Part shown: positions 24,950 to 34,215 of the stretch, one piece after another
Numbering within the stretch: position 1 is the first letter of the stretch
Layout: each line of letters begins with the position of its first letter
NCBI GenBank assembly: GCA_024743175.1
Contig: JANSXA010000013.1
Coordinates: 62,001 to 126,000 of the forward strand
Direction: 5' to 3'
DNA: 64,000 nucleotides
Source of the DNA: Pseudomonadaceae bacterium
Lineage (GTDB): Bacteria > Pseudomonadota > Gammaproteobacteria > Pseudomonadales > Azotimanducaceae
Translations under genes and position numbers: made by a program
The notes under the pieces: model-generated
The model's input: the letters and a program-made list of their open reading frames with translations, nothing else
Database searches by the model: none
Told to the model about the DNA's origin: nothing

Positions 24950-26146
24950 CTATATATCCCCGTTATCGCGAAGTGTTTGCAGATCCTCTTCGCTGTAACC
25001 TACAGACAGCAACATCTCGGTGGTGAAGGTACCTACCTCGCCACCCGGCCAGTCGGTAGCACCCGGGCTGGCACTGAGTTTCGGCAGGATGGCCGGGATC
25101 GTGAGCTCTCCTTGAGGAGTTTCAACGCGTTCAAACAAGCCTCGAGCCTGGTAATGATCGTCTTCCATCATGTCGGCAACGCTGTAGATGGGTCCCACGG
25201 GCACGTCTGCTGCTTCCAGAATGTCGATGACTTCAGCAGCCGGGTGGGCGCGGGTCCAGACAGCAATCAACCCGTCGATGAATTCCTGGTGGGTGACTCG
25301 TCCTGCGTTGTCGGCGTAGCGGGGATCCTGGGCGACATCATCTCTTTGCATCGCCTGCATCAGACGAACAAATATTGAGTCGCCGTTAGCGCCGATAACA
25401 ACGTGTTTATCATCTGCACATAAGTAGGTGTTGGTGGGGACAATGCCAGTAATGGTTGACCCTGACGGTTCGCGAATGGCGCCTGCTCCGGAATACTCCG
25501 GCACCACTCCTTCCATCAGGTTGAACATGGCCTCATACAGGGCGACGTCTACCACCTGTCCGCCGGTGCCTCGATCCTGCTTGCGCTCTAACAGTGCCAG
25601 CAGAACACCCAACACCGCGTGAATACCTGCAATGGTATCGCCAATGCTGAGGTTGGGTCGAACCGGTGCTTCTCCTGGGAAACCGTTAACATAACGAAAT
25701 CCGCTGTACGCTTCAGTAACCGACGCATAGCCAGGTTTAGTGCTGTTTGGACCTGTCTGTCCATAGCCGGAAATACGCGCGAAAATCAGGTCCGGGTTCA
25801 GGGTTGCAAAATCCTGCGGTCCCAGACCCCATTTTTCCAGGGTGCCGGGTTTAAAGTTTTCGATGACAACATCCGCAGTGGCCATCAGCTTTTTAACCAC
25901 CTCACGTCCTGCGTCTGTGCGCAGGTTGGCAGTGACAGATTTCTTGTTGCGCCCCAGGGAGCGCCACCAGAAAGCAGTGCCGGAATCATCGAGCAGGCGC
26001 CAGCCGCGAATCGGATCGCCGGCGCCAGGGGGTTCCACTTTGATGACCTCGGCGCCGAAGTAAGCCAGGGTTGTACCGGCAAAAGGACCTGCCAGCAGTT
26101 GGCCAATTTCAATTACACGGATACCGTCGAGGGGGCGTGACGCCAT
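24950..26146 (-). CDS. Type III (CaiB/BaiF) acyl-CoA transferase
   Basis: 398 residues from the ATG at 26146, which overlaps the upstream stop by one base (TAATG). Family III signature features: LDGIRVIEIGQLLAGPFA at the N-terminus, ENFKPG near 96-101, and the catalytic Asp170 in LSIGDTIAG that forms the acyl-aspartyl anhydride. It moves CoA between acids and would activate a carboxylic substrate using an available acyl-CoA. It is the last gene of a minus-strand operon with acyl-CoA dehydrogenase pair B, so it likely primes their substrate. Confidence 0.9.
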   Translation of the reverse strand: MASRPLDGIRVIEIGQLLAGPFAGTTLAYFGAEVIKVEPPGAGDPIRGWRLLDDSGTAFWWRSLGRNKKSVTANLRTDAGREVVKKLMATADVVIENFKPGTLEKWGLGPQDFATLNPDLIFARISGYGQTGPNSTKPGYASVTEAYSGFRYVNGFPGEAPVRPNLSIGDTIAGIHAVLGVLLALLERKQDRGTGGQVVDVALYEAMFNLMEGVVPEYSGAGAIREPSGSTITGIVPTNTYLCADDKHVVIGANGDSIFVRLMQAMQRDDVAQDPRYADNAGRVTHQEFIDGLIAVWTRAHPAAEVIDILEAADVPVGPIYSVADMMEDDHYQARGLFERVETPQGELTIPAILPKLSASPGATDWPGGEVGTFTTEMLLSVGYSEEDLQTLRDNGDI

Positions 26147-27402
26147 TAACTTGCTCCCCACTTGCCGGATACAGAGTTGCGCGGCACATCTTTGAACGGT
26201 CCGGTATCAAATCGCGGCTCTTTCGGCATACCCAGAACGCGTTCGGAAATAATGTTTTTCTGGATCTCATCGGTGCCACCCGCGATGGAAACCGCAGGAA
26301 CCGAAACCAGTATCTCGGCGATAATGCCATCGTGTGGGCTCGCCGCTCCGGTCAGCAGGGCATCCGCTCCACTGATATCGGTATGTACTCGCGCTGCCAG
26401 GCGCGCGATGTTACTCGCTGCCAGTTTACCTAAAGAACCTTCGGGACCCTGAGGTTTACCAGCCTGTTGTGCTGCCCGCGCTCTGGCAGCAGTCCATTGT
26501 GCGCTACGCGACATGATCAGGAGCTTGGCAATTTCCTGACGGGTGACCGGGTCGTTGATGGCGCCGGTTTCTCTGGCGCGCTCCAGTATCAGGTCTACGC
26601 GACCGGCGCGTTGCGGATACCACTTATAAGGTTCGTTATCAATTTCAAGCTCTTTGCGGTATTCGTCGTAAATGCGGCCTTTCTGTTCCGCAAGCGAGCC
26701 GCCACCACGGATGCGGTCAAACGAGCGTCGTTCATGAGCAAGCGTAGTCACAGCAACCTGCCAGCCATTACCTACTTCACTGAGCAGGTTGTCTCTCGAG
26801 ACGACAGCGTCGGTCATGAAGACTTCATTAAAGCTGGCGTGTCCGTTCATTTGTTTCAATTGCCGCACTTCAACCCCAGGTTGATGCATATCGATGATGA
26901 AATAGCTGAGACCCTGATGTTTGGGTACATCCCAGTCTGTACGCGCCAGCAGCAGACCATAGTCGGCATGGTGTGCGCTGGTGTTCCACACTTTCTGGCC
27001 GTTAACAATCCACTCATCTCCTTTGAGGTCTGCGCGGGTCGTTGAGCCGGCCAGATCGGAGCCGCTGCCGGGTTCGCTGAACAGCTGGCACCAGCTGTCT
27101 TCGCCGGTAATGATGCGCTTCAGATACTTGCGCTTCTGTGTATCGTTACCATGTTCCAGCAGGGTGGCTGCGGCAAGCATGCGTACACCTGACTGGGCAG
27201 CACCCACGATGCCCATTTCCTGGAATACCGCGGCAATCTCCGCAGCGTCTTCGGCAGATGTGCCTTTGCCGAAGTATTCCTCTGGCCAGTCAGCGGTTGC
27301 CCAACCGGTTTCTGCAAGTTTGGTACGCCATTCCACCAGGGATAGATCCGGGTCCCAGTTTTCGCTCAGCCACTGGCGTGCCTGTGTAATCAGATTGTCC
27401 AT
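26146..27402 (-). CDS. Acyl-CoA dehydrogenase, long subunit (pair B), catalytic Glu missing
   Basis: 418 residues. It has WCQLFSEPGSGSDLAG, NGQKVWNTSAHHADY and IERxLGM-type C-terminal residues, so FAD and acyl-CoA binding are intact. At the classical base position the sequence is SIAGGTDEI: Ala374 where its counterpart at 13887 has Glu376. The base must therefore come from another residue or from the partner subunit, or this subunit is structural. It starts two bases after the stop of its partner at 27405, arguing for an obligate heteromer. The substrate is unknown. Confidence 0.9.
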   Translation of the reverse strand: MDNLITQARQWLSENWDPDLSLVEWRTKLAETGWATADWPEEYFGKGTSAEDAAEIAAVFQEMGIVGAAQSGVRMLAAATLLEHGNDTQKRKYLKRIITGEDSWCQLFSEPGSGSDLAGSTTRADLKGDEWIVNGQKVWNTSAHHADYGLLLARTDWDVPKHQGLSYFIIDMHQPGVEVRQLKQMNGHASFNEVFMTDAVVSRDNLLSEVGNGWQVAVTTLAHERRSFDRIRGGGSLAEQKGRIYDEYRKELEIDNEPYKWYPQRAGRVDLILERARETGAINDPVTRQEIAKLLIMSRSAQWTAARARAAQQAGKPQGPEGSLGKLAASNIARLAARVHTDISGADALLTGAASPHDGIIAEILVSVPAVSIAGGTDEIQKNIISERVLGMPKEPRFDTGPFKDVPRNSVSGKWGAS

Positions 27403-27404
27403 AT

Positions 27405-28511
27405 TTAATCTCCCATTGCCTGCAACATGCGCTCCCGGTGGAAGGCGGGTGTACCCATAAAAACCTCAGAGCTTTTTGCACGTTTGAACCACAGATGGGT
27501 ATCGTTTTCCCAGGTGAAGCCAATGCCACCATGCAGCTGCACGCAGTCGATGGCTGCCTGCAGGTACGCTTCGCTGGTTGCAGCTTTAGCGAGACTGGCG
27601 TTCTCAGAGACGTCTTCTTTGTTGTCAAATGCAACCGCTGCCTGATAGGCGGCGGACTTCGCGCTCTCTACGATGAGCAGCAGATCAGCCAGCTTGTGTT
27701 TGATGGCCTGAAAAGAGCCAATGGTACGACCGAACTGGACACGGAGCTTGGTATATTCCACTGCTGCTTCCAGCAGTGCCTGCGCGCCACCGGCCATTTC
27801 GTTGGCAAGCGCAACGAGGGTTAAGTTCTGTAGCGCATCCAGATCAATCGGGACATCCTGCCCAAGGAGCTCCGCATCTACGCTGCTGAGCTTGAGGTCA
27901 GCCATTTTGCGGGTTGGATCCATGGTTTCAACCTGCTGGATATCGATACCCGTGGCGTTAGATTCCGTAACAAACAAACGCGGTCCGTTGTCGGTAGCAG
28001 CGGCGATAATTAATGTGTCGGCCTGTTTGCCGTTGACGACAAACCGCTTCTCGCCGCTGATCTGCCAGCCCTCGGAGGAAATCCGAGCCGTGCAATGCAG
28101 ATGTGTTGAGTAGAATTCGCCACTGGCTTCGCAAATGGCCAGCGCAGCTATTTTTTCGCCGTTGAGCAGGGGTGCCAGCCAGCGCTGCTGCTGGCTGGGT
28201 GTAGCGCAGGTGCTGAGTGCAGTGCCGGCCATCACAATGCTGCCCATGTAGGGCGCGCAGATCATGGATCGGCCAAATTCTTCCATGACGATACCCAGTT
28301 CAACCGCGCCAAAGCCCGAGCCGCCTGCCTCCTCCGGTAAATGTATGCCCGCGAGGCCGAGTTCTCCACAGATCAATTGCCAGACCTGGCGGTCGTAACC
28401 TGCTTCGGTATCCATCAGTTTCCGCGTCTCTGTGGTTGGCGCTTTCTCGACACAGAAGCGCTGCACCATGTGACGGAAATTGTCCTGATCCTGAGTAAAG
28501 GCAAACGCCAT
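27405..28511 (-). CDS. Acyl-CoA dehydrogenase, short subunit (pair B)
   Basis: 368 residues from the ATG at 28511, with GGGGGAA upstream; a long upstream extension of the frame reads through the divergent promoter and is not coding. The protein parallels the short subunit at 12772: VQFGRTIGSFQAIKHKLADL, then LHGGIGFTWENDTHLW near the C-terminus, and no EGGT motif. It is the first gene of the operon 28511 to 24950 (short subunit, long subunit, CoA transferase), divergent from the hydroxyacid oxidase at 28590 over a 78-base gap. Predicted half of an alpha2beta2 acyl-CoA dehydrogenase. Confidence 0.9.
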   Translation of the reverse strand: MAFAFTQDQDNFRHMVQRFCVEKAPTTETRKLMDTEAGYDRQVWQLICGELGLAGIHLPEEAGGSGFGAVELGIVMEEFGRSMICAPYMGSIVMAGTALSTCATPSQQQRWLAPLLNGEKIAALAICEASGEFYSTHLHCTARISSEGWQISGEKRFVVNGKQADTLIIAAATDNGPRLFVTESNATGIDIQQVETMDPTRKMADLKLSSVDAELLGQDVPIDLDALQNLTLVALANEMAGGAQALLEAAVEYTKLRVQFGRTIGSFQAIKHKLADLLLIVESAKSAAYQAAVAFDNKEDVSENASLAKAATSEAYLQAAIDCVQLHGGIGFTWENDTHLWFKRAKSSEVFMGTPAFHRERMLQAMGD

Positions 28512-28589
28512 GGATTGTTCCCCCGAAGTCGAATGGCGAATTGGATAATGTAACATGCAACCCATACGCAAAGAAAAAGGCAGTGCAAC

Positions 28590-29732
28590 ATGACGGTAGT
28601 CACCTGCATTGAGGATCTGCGCCGGCTGCATCAGCAGCGCGTGCCAAAAATGTTTTATGACTATGCCGAAGCTGGATCCTGGACAGAGGCCACATTTCGA
28701 CGCAACGCTGAAGCGTTTGCTGAGATTCTGCTGCGCCAACGGGTAGCGGTAGACATATCGCGGCGCTCCATTGCTGCCAGAATGTTGGGCGAACAATGGC
28801 GTATGCCGGTGGGTATAGCACCAACCGGGCTCGCAGGTATGCAGCATGCCGATGGAGAAATTCTTGGTGCTCAGGCGGCAGAAAACTTTGGCGTGCCTTT
28901 TGTGTTGTCCACCATGAGTATCTGCTCGCTGGAGGATGTTGCTGCACGCACACGCAAGCCATTCTGGTTTCAGCTGTACGTCATGCGGGACCGGGCCTTT
29001 ATCGAGGCGTTGATTGAACGCGCAAAAAAAGCGGGTTGCAGTGCGCTGGTGTTAACCCTTGATCTCCAGGTGATCGGGCAGCGCCACAAAGACGTGAAAA
29101 ATAATATGACGGCGCCACCCAAACTGACCCTGCCCAACCTGATCAATATGGCCACCAAACCACGCTGGTGTCTCGGTATGTTGCAAACGCCGCGGCGCAG
29201 CTTCGGTAATGTGGTAGGGCACGCTAAAGGGGTTGAAAACCTGACCTCTTTGTCCGCCTGGTCGGCAGAGCAGTTAGACCCCACGCTGAGCTGGGATGAT
29301 GTGGCCTGGGTGAAATCAAAATGGGGAGGCAAGCTGATCCTTAAAGGCATCATGGACAGCGAAGATGCAAAAGCGGCTCTCGACAGTGGTGCAGACGCTG
29401 TTGTTGTTTCTAATCACGGTGGGCGGCAGTTGGATGGTGCGCCGGCGAGTTTAGATGTGCTGCCTCAGATTGTGCAGGCTGTTGACGGCCAGATGGAAGT
29501 TTACCTGGATGGTGGCATACGTAGTGGTCAGGATGTTCTGAAAGCGTTGGCGTCTGGTGCAGATGGCACATTTATCGGCAAAGCGTTTCTGAACGGCCTC
29601 GGGGCCATGGGAGAAGCTGGAGTCACCCGCGCGCTGGAAATTATTGCCCAGGAGTTGGATTTGACCATGGCTTTCTGTGGGCATACCGATATCAATAAGG
29701 TAGATTCAAATATCTTCTGGAGGAGAGATTAA
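28590..29732 (+). CDS. FMN-dependent alpha-hydroxyacid oxidase/dehydrogenase
   Basis: 380 residues, TIM barrel of the glycolate oxidase/lactate dehydrogenase family. FMN and catalytic motifs: MPVGIAPTGLAGMQHADGE, the substrate Tyr in WFQLYV, LILKG with the FMN lysine, and SNHGGRQLD with the catalytic His and Arg. It converts a 2-hydroxyacid to the 2-oxoacid. In this island it may process 2-hydroxyacids from branched-chain (alpha-oxidation-like) breakdown, which is inference. The PPOX-family gene starts one base after its stop. Confidence 0.9.
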   Translation: MTVVTCIEDLRRLHQQRVPKMFYDYAEAGSWTEATFRRNAEAFAEILLRQRVAVDISRRSIAARMLGEQWRMPVGIAPTGLAGMQHADGEILGAQAAENFGVPFVLSTMSICSLEDVAARTRKPFWFQLYVMRDRAFIEALIERAKKAGCSALVLTLDLQVIGQRHKDVKNNMTAPPKLTLPNLINMATKPRWCLGMLQTPRRSFGNVVGHAKGVENLTSLSAWSAEQLDPTLSWDDVAWVKSKWGGKLILKGIMDSEDAKAALDSGADAVVVSNHGGRQLDGAPASLDVLPQIVQAVDGQMEVYLDGGIRSGQDVLKALASGADGTFIGKAFLNGLGAMGEAGVTRALEIIAQELDLTMAFCGHTDINKVDSNIFWRRD

Positions 29733-29733
29733 A

Positions 29734-30210
29734 ATGGCTGATCTGGCGCAAACCGCACCTGCGTTTGTCGATATGGCACACAAAATTGTCTGGTGCACAG
29801 TGGCAACTGTGGATAAACAGGGTAGACCGCGCTCGCGCGTGCTGCACCCGGTATGGGAATGGGATGGCGAGAACCTGGTAGGTTGGATTGCTACCGCGCC
29901 AACGCCTACCAAGGTGGGACACCTGCAGAACAGCAGCTTTGTTTCCTGTAATTACTGGACGCCAGATCAGGACACCTGTGTGGCTGAATGTGCAGCCTCC
30001 TGGGTGATGGATGACGAGGGTAAAGCCGCGGTCTGGGATAAGGTCAAAAATGCACCTGCTCCGGTCGGTTATGACCCCGCGATGATTCCTGGCTGGGAGA
30101 ATTCGCAGTCACCTGGCTTTGCCGGTCTGCGTCTGGAACCCTGGCGCATCCGCGTTATGCCCGGGCCAGCCATGCTGACCGGCGAAGGTATTCTGGTGTG
30201 GAAGAAATAG
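29734..30210 (+). CDS. Pyridoxamine 5'-phosphate oxidase-family flavoprotein
   Basis: 158 residues, split-barrel FMN-binding fold: CTVATVDKQGRPRSRVLHPVWEW is the usual first strands, then ENLVGWIATAP, and GEGILVWKK at the end. Members without the PNPOx C-terminal domain often reduce or oxidise small molecules using FMN, F420 or haem. It is translationally adjacent to the hydroxyacid oxidase (one-base gap) and 33 bases before an SDR, so it belongs to the same operon. The substrate is unknown. Confidence 0.8.
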   Translation: MADLAQTAPAFVDMAHKIVWCTVATVDKQGRPRSRVLHPVWEWDGENLVGWIATAPTPTKVGHLQNSSFVSCNYWTPDQDTCVAECAASWVMDDEGKAAVWDKVKNAPAPVGYDPAMIPGWENSQSPGFAGLRLEPWRIRVMPGPAMLTGEGILVWKK

Positions 30211-30243
30211 CCGCAAAAAAACAATCAAATTGGGGAGATTACA

Positions 30244-31026
30244 TTGGCGATAGTAACGGAAATTTTTGATCTGAGCGGGCAGGTTGCCCTGTTGACGGGC
30301 GCCTCCAAAGGCATGGGGCAGGCAATGGCGACTGCGCTTGCCCAACATGGCAGTAAAGTGGTGGTGTCGAGTCGTAAACTGGATCAATGTGAAGAAACGG
30401 CAGCACAGATCAATAAGCTTTGTGGTGAAGAACGTGCCATCGCCATTGCCTGTAACATCGGATACAAAGATCAGCTGCAGAATCTGGTTGATGAAACCCG
30501 CAGCCGTCTGGGCCCGATTGATACGCTGGTCGCTAATGCCGGGGTTAATCCGTTTTATGGCTCGATGTCAGATATTCCGGATGAAGCTTTTGACAAGATC
30601 ATGGCCAGCAACGTGCGTTCCAACCACTGGCTGTGCCAGATGGTAGCGCCGGATATGCATGCAAAAGGTCGAGGTGCGATTATGATTACCTCAAGCACCG
30701 GCGCGTTTTCTGGTTCAGAAGTGCTGGGCACCTACAATATTTCCAAACTTGCCGATATCGCCCTGGTGCGTAATCTTGCCCTTGAATGGGGACCCAAAGG
30801 CGTGCGCGTGAATGCCATCTGCCCCGGGTTGATCAAGACAGACTTCGCCAAAGCCCTCTGGGATAACCCCGAAGCGGTTGCTCGGGTGAACGAACAAACA
30901 CCGCTGCGACGCCTGGGTGAAAGCAGTGACTTCGAAGGTATTGCTGTTTTCCTGGCTTCCGATGCCAGCGCCTACATAACGGGCCAGGCTTTAACCGTCT
31001 GTGGTGGCACTAATATGTATCGGTAG
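30244..31026 (+). CDS. SDR family oxidoreductase
   Basis: 260 residues. TGASKGMG near 17-24, NAG near 98-100, Ser near 143, and the pair Tyr-Lys in YNISK. The C-terminal loop GQALTVCGGTNMYR is typical of FabG-like enzymes. The start is a TTG at 30244 placed by GGGGAG at 30232-30237 and by the conserved N-terminus. Probably NADP(H)-dependent because of the SSRK after strand two. It is the third gene of the operon beginning at 28590; the penicillin-acylase gene follows 28 bases later. Confidence 0.87.
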   Translation: MAIVTEIFDLSGQVALLTGASKGMGQAMATALAQHGSKVVVSSRKLDQCEETAAQINKLCGEERAIAIACNIGYKDQLQNLVDETRSRLGPIDTLVANAGVNPFYGSMSDIPDEAFDKIMASNVRSNHWLCQMVAPDMHAKGRGAIMITSSTGAFSGSEVLGTYNISKLADIALVRNLALEWGPKGVRVNAICPGLIKTDFAKALWDNPEAVARVNEQTPLRRLGESSDFEGIAVFLASDASAYITGQALTVCGGTNMYR

Positions 31027-31054
31027 GTCTGGTCTCGCGGAGGTTGCGTATTAA

Positions 31055-33406
31055 GTGATCAGGTCCTTCCTGATCTGGCTGCTGATGCTGTTGTTAGCGG
31101 CTGTTCTGGGTGTGCTGGGTTACCTGCGTTCCACCGTGCCCGGTGATCCTGACGTTCTTGTGTCGGCGGTAGATCGCCCCGTTCAGATCCATTACGACCA
31201 GTTCAAGACACCTTTTGTTAGAGCGCAGTCCTGGCCGGATGCTTATCTTGCGCAGGGCTGGCTGCATGCACACAACCGCCTCTGGCAGATGGAGCTGTTC
31301 CGCCGTGCGGGTAAAGCTCGCTTAGCGGAGGCGTTGGGTGAGTCCATGCTGGAAACTGATGTGAGCATGGTTCGCGCGGGTGTGCCTCTGCTGGCGGCGC
31401 GGCTTGAAGCCAACGCATCTGCTGAACTGCGCAGTTTTGTTTCTGCCTATGTTGAAGGTGTGAATCTTGCGATCGCAGGGGAGAGTCCGACACCGCTGGC
31501 GCCTGAATTTCGCCTCGCAGGATTTGAACCAGAACCCTGGCAGAGCTCAGACGTTTATGCGTTAGGTGCGCTGATGGCTTTTCAGTCCGGCAATAACTAC
31601 AGGAACGAACTGTTAAGGCTTGCGTTGGTGAACAGGTTGCAAACGCAGCTGCCGGATGTGTCTCCGTCCGGGTTGCGGCAATGGACCCAGATTCTCGGAC
31701 CCATAGATACCCGGATGCCCGATTTTCCCTACGTCCTCGACAATCAGGATTTATCAGGCCTGCTGGCAAAAACAGACCATCTGGAACCGCAGCTGCAACC
31801 GTTATTGTCAGCACCTCGGTTGGGCAGCAACGGCTGGGTGGTGAGCCCGGGGCGCACGGAGCAGGGTCATGCTCTGTTTGCATTTGACTCGCATGATGCT
31901 TTATCGATGCCCAACCTGACATACGACGTTCACTTGTTTGTTAATCAGGAGCAGGTCCGTGGTGCGTCAGTGCCTGGACTACTGGGTGTGATTAACGGGT
32001 TCAACGAATTCATGGCCTGGGGTTTCACCAATACCGGTGATTCGCAGGATCTGTTTATCGAACAACGCAGCACTGAGTCTGATCTGCATTTCGTTGGACC
32101 ACAGGGTGTGTACCTGGCACATACATCGGACGTGTCCATCACGGTGAAGGGCCTGCCACCACATTTGGTCACCGTGGTGACCACAGATAACGGTCGTCTG
32201 CTCAGTGATAAACCACCGCTGGCTCTGCGCTGGTCGGCGCTGGAGGCGCCTGAAGCAGGGTTGGATGCGCTGCGTGCATTAAACCGTGCGACAAGTTTTG
32301 CATCTTTCAGTGCTGCAATGGATAGCTTTGTCGCACCCAGTGCCAATGCCACCTATGCTGATGTCACCGGCAGAATTGCGTTTCGCACGGTGGGTGCCTT
32401 GCCGATCCGCGGTACCGGCCAGGGGCTGCTGCCGCTGAGCGGTGAAGTGGGTGCACATGCATGGCAGGGTTTGATTCCAAGTAATGAATTACCGCGTAGC
32501 ACTAATCCCCCGGCTGGATTTCTGGCCGCGGCCAATGCCCGCATACAGCCCGGTCCGCCGCTGATATCGGCAGATAACGCCCCGGGTTATCGAATCGAAC
32601 GTATTCAATCCCACCTGCGCAATACTGCCGCAGCAACGATCACGGACATGCAGGCCCTGCAGGTGGACTGGTTTAATGTGCAGGCTCAGCGGCTGTTGCC
32701 TTTGATGCTGGCAGAGGTGGACGCAGCGGCTCTGGATGACAAGGTGAAGGTAGGCTTCGAATCTCTCCAGGACTGGGCCTCAGAGCCGGTTAACCTGCCT
32801 GAACTATCCCAGCCACTTCTGTTTGCCGCCTGGTACAGACATCTGGGTTTGCAGATCTTCACGCCACTGTTGGGTGATGAGTTAACCAGACGGATGCTGA
32901 GCAGTGCTTACGTATTCAATCACGCGCTGGATGGATTGTTAGTGTTGTATACCGATTCACCCTGGTGGCAGAAAAAACGTGCCGAGCTGATAAACGCGTC
33001 TCTGATCAGCGCGGTTGCAGAAGTTGGAACAGGGCAACTCTGGGGGGATCAGCATCAGGTCCTGATGTCTCACGAACTGTCCGGTGCTGTGCCTGGACTT
33101 GGCTGGCTGCTGGATGATGGACCTTTTGCCTGGGGTGGCGGCAATCCAACAGTTGGCAGGGCGCGCTACAACTACAATCGGCCTTATACCGCTACCGGTG
33201 GGGCTACCGCGCGGTTGGCTATTTCGATGCAGCAGCCCATTCAGGCCGCCACAATCAGTCCCGGCGGGCAATCGGGGCATTTCATGAGCGTGCATTACAA
33301 CGATCAGACACCGCTGTGGCTGGCGGGCGAATTGAACCCGCTGGCAACACAGCCGGAACAGCTGGGCCCACCGACGACTGCTTTAATGCCGATTGAGGAG
33401 AATTGA
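31055..33406 (+). CDS. Penicillin acylase-family N-terminal nucleophile hydrolase
   Basis: 783 residues. Residues about 4-22 are a hydrophobic signal or anchor, so the mature enzyme is periplasmic. The expected cleavage site is before Ser258 in LGSNGWVVSPGRT: maturation would give an alpha chain, a spacer and a beta chain whose new N-terminal serine is the nucleophile. DSHDALSMP and WGGGNPTVG are further family blocks. The family cleaves amides such as beta-lactam side chains and N-acyl-homoserine lactones. GTG start with GGAGGT ten bases before. The MaoC-type gene begins one base after its stop, an unusual partner for this family. Confidence 0.88.
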   Translation: MIRSFLIWLLMLLLAAVLGVLGYLRSTVPGDPDVLVSAVDRPVQIHYDQFKTPFVRAQSWPDAYLAQGWLHAHNRLWQMELFRRAGKARLAEALGESMLETDVSMVRAGVPLLAARLEANASAELRSFVSAYVEGVNLAIAGESPTPLAPEFRLAGFEPEPWQSSDVYALGALMAFQSGNNYRNELLRLALVNRLQTQLPDVSPSGLRQWTQILGPIDTRMPDFPYVLDNQDLSGLLAKTDHLEPQLQPLLSAPRLGSNGWVVSPGRTEQGHALFAFDSHDALSMPNLTYDVHLFVNQEQVRGASVPGLLGVINGFNEFMAWGFTNTGDSQDLFIEQRSTESDLHFVGPQGVYLAHTSDVSITVKGLPPHLVTVVTTDNGRLLSDKPPLALRWSALEAPEAGLDALRALNRATSFASFSAAMDSFVAPSANATYADVTGRIAFRTVGALPIRGTGQGLLPLSGEVGAHAWQGLIPSNELPRSTNPPAGFLAAANARIQPGPPLISADNAPGYRIERIQSHLRNTAAATITDMQALQVDWFNVQAQRLLPLMLAEVDAAALDDKVKVGFESLQDWASEPVNLPELSQPLLFAAWYRHLGLQIFTPLLGDELTRRMLSSAYVFNHALDGLLVLYTDSPWWQKKRAELINASLISAVAEVGTGQLWGDQHQVLMSHELSGAVPGLGWLLDDGPFAWGGGNPTVGRARYNYNRPYTATGGATARLAISMQQPIQAATISPGGQSGHFMSVHYNDQTPLWLAGELNPLATQPEQLGPPTTALMPIEEN

Positions 33407-33407
33407 T

Positions 33408-34202
33408 ATGACACAGCAATGGGTCGACCCTTACGCCGGTTTTGAGTACAACCCGGAGCAGATATCCGTAACGCGAGAACACCAGCATGAAAAGCTTGCC
33501 GCCTGCGGCATTGATGCAAAGGTGTTTGGCGAGGATGTTGATCCCTCGTTTTTTATTGGCCTGGCCATCCATGCCGGAATCAACAGCGGCATTTCAGCTC
33601 AGGGCAATATCAATATGCTGCAGACTCTGAAGGTCTATCGCCCGCCGCAGCTGGATGAAGATCTGCAGGTTACCGGATTGATCCGGGACGTGAAGCCGGT
33701 ACCCCGCGGCCGTACTCTGCACTCCGAGGTGAGCTTCAGCGATGCCAGTGGAGAGGTGGTGATTCAGGCCAATCGAGTATCGCTGAAGCCCGATCCGGAT
33801 GCCCAGGCCAGTCGCGGTGCGGGAGATAAGCCGGCCCCGATCATCAAAGATGTGTCGCTGTTACAAACAGCAGACACCTATCAGCTGACGCCAGACGGGG
33901 TGAAAGCCTATAGCTCAGAAGGCAACAGTATTCACTATGAAGAAGCTGCTGCAATCAGCGCCGGCTTCCGTGCGCCTTTAATCGGCGGCGGTATGGGGGT
34001 GCACTTTCTGATGGCCTATCTCTGGGCGTCGAGTGAAGATCGCCAGCAGGTGTCCTTCGCGGCGGATATTTATTTCAGACGACCCATTTTCTGGGATGAG
34101 GCAGTGTCGGTGGCGGTAGAGCGAGGTAACCCACCGAGCGTCATGGCGCTGCTGAAACCTGATGGCAAAGTAGGTACAGAGCTTGCTCTACACCTGCTTT
34201 AA
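33408..34202 (+). CDS. MaoC-like double-hotdog hydratase
   Basis: 264 residues from ATG 33408 (GAGGAG upstream); three in-frame codons earlier another ATG exists but overlaps the previous gene. The second half carries NSIHYEEAAAISAGF and GGGMG, the MaoC hydratase block in which the histidine and the preceding polar residue are catalytic; the first half is a degenerate hotdog. The layout matches R-specific 2-enoyl-CoA hydratases with two hotdog folds. It would hydrate an enoyl-CoA to the 3R-hydroxyacyl-CoA. Coupled to the acylase upstream; convergent with the split MaoC pair. Confidence 0.78.
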   Translation: MTQQWVDPYAGFEYNPEQISVTREHQHEKLAACGIDAKVFGEDVDPSFFIGLAIHAGINSGISAQGNINMLQTLKVYRPPQLDEDLQVTGLIRDVKPVPRGRTLHSEVSFSDASGEVVIQANRVSLKPDPDAQASRGAGDKPAPIIKDVSLLQTADTYQLTPDGVKAYSSEGNSIHYEEAAAISAGFRAPLIGGGMGVHFLMAYLWASSEDRQQVSFAADIYFRRPIFWDEAVSVAVERGNPPSVMALLKPDGKVGTELALHLL

Positions 34203-34215
34203 GGCGGCGTAATAC

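Noticed and set aside
28512-28847. 112-residue extension of the short acyl-CoA dehydrogenase
   Set aside because: The extension crosses the divergent promoter and the coding strand of the hydroxyacid oxidase; homology starts at the ATG at 28511.
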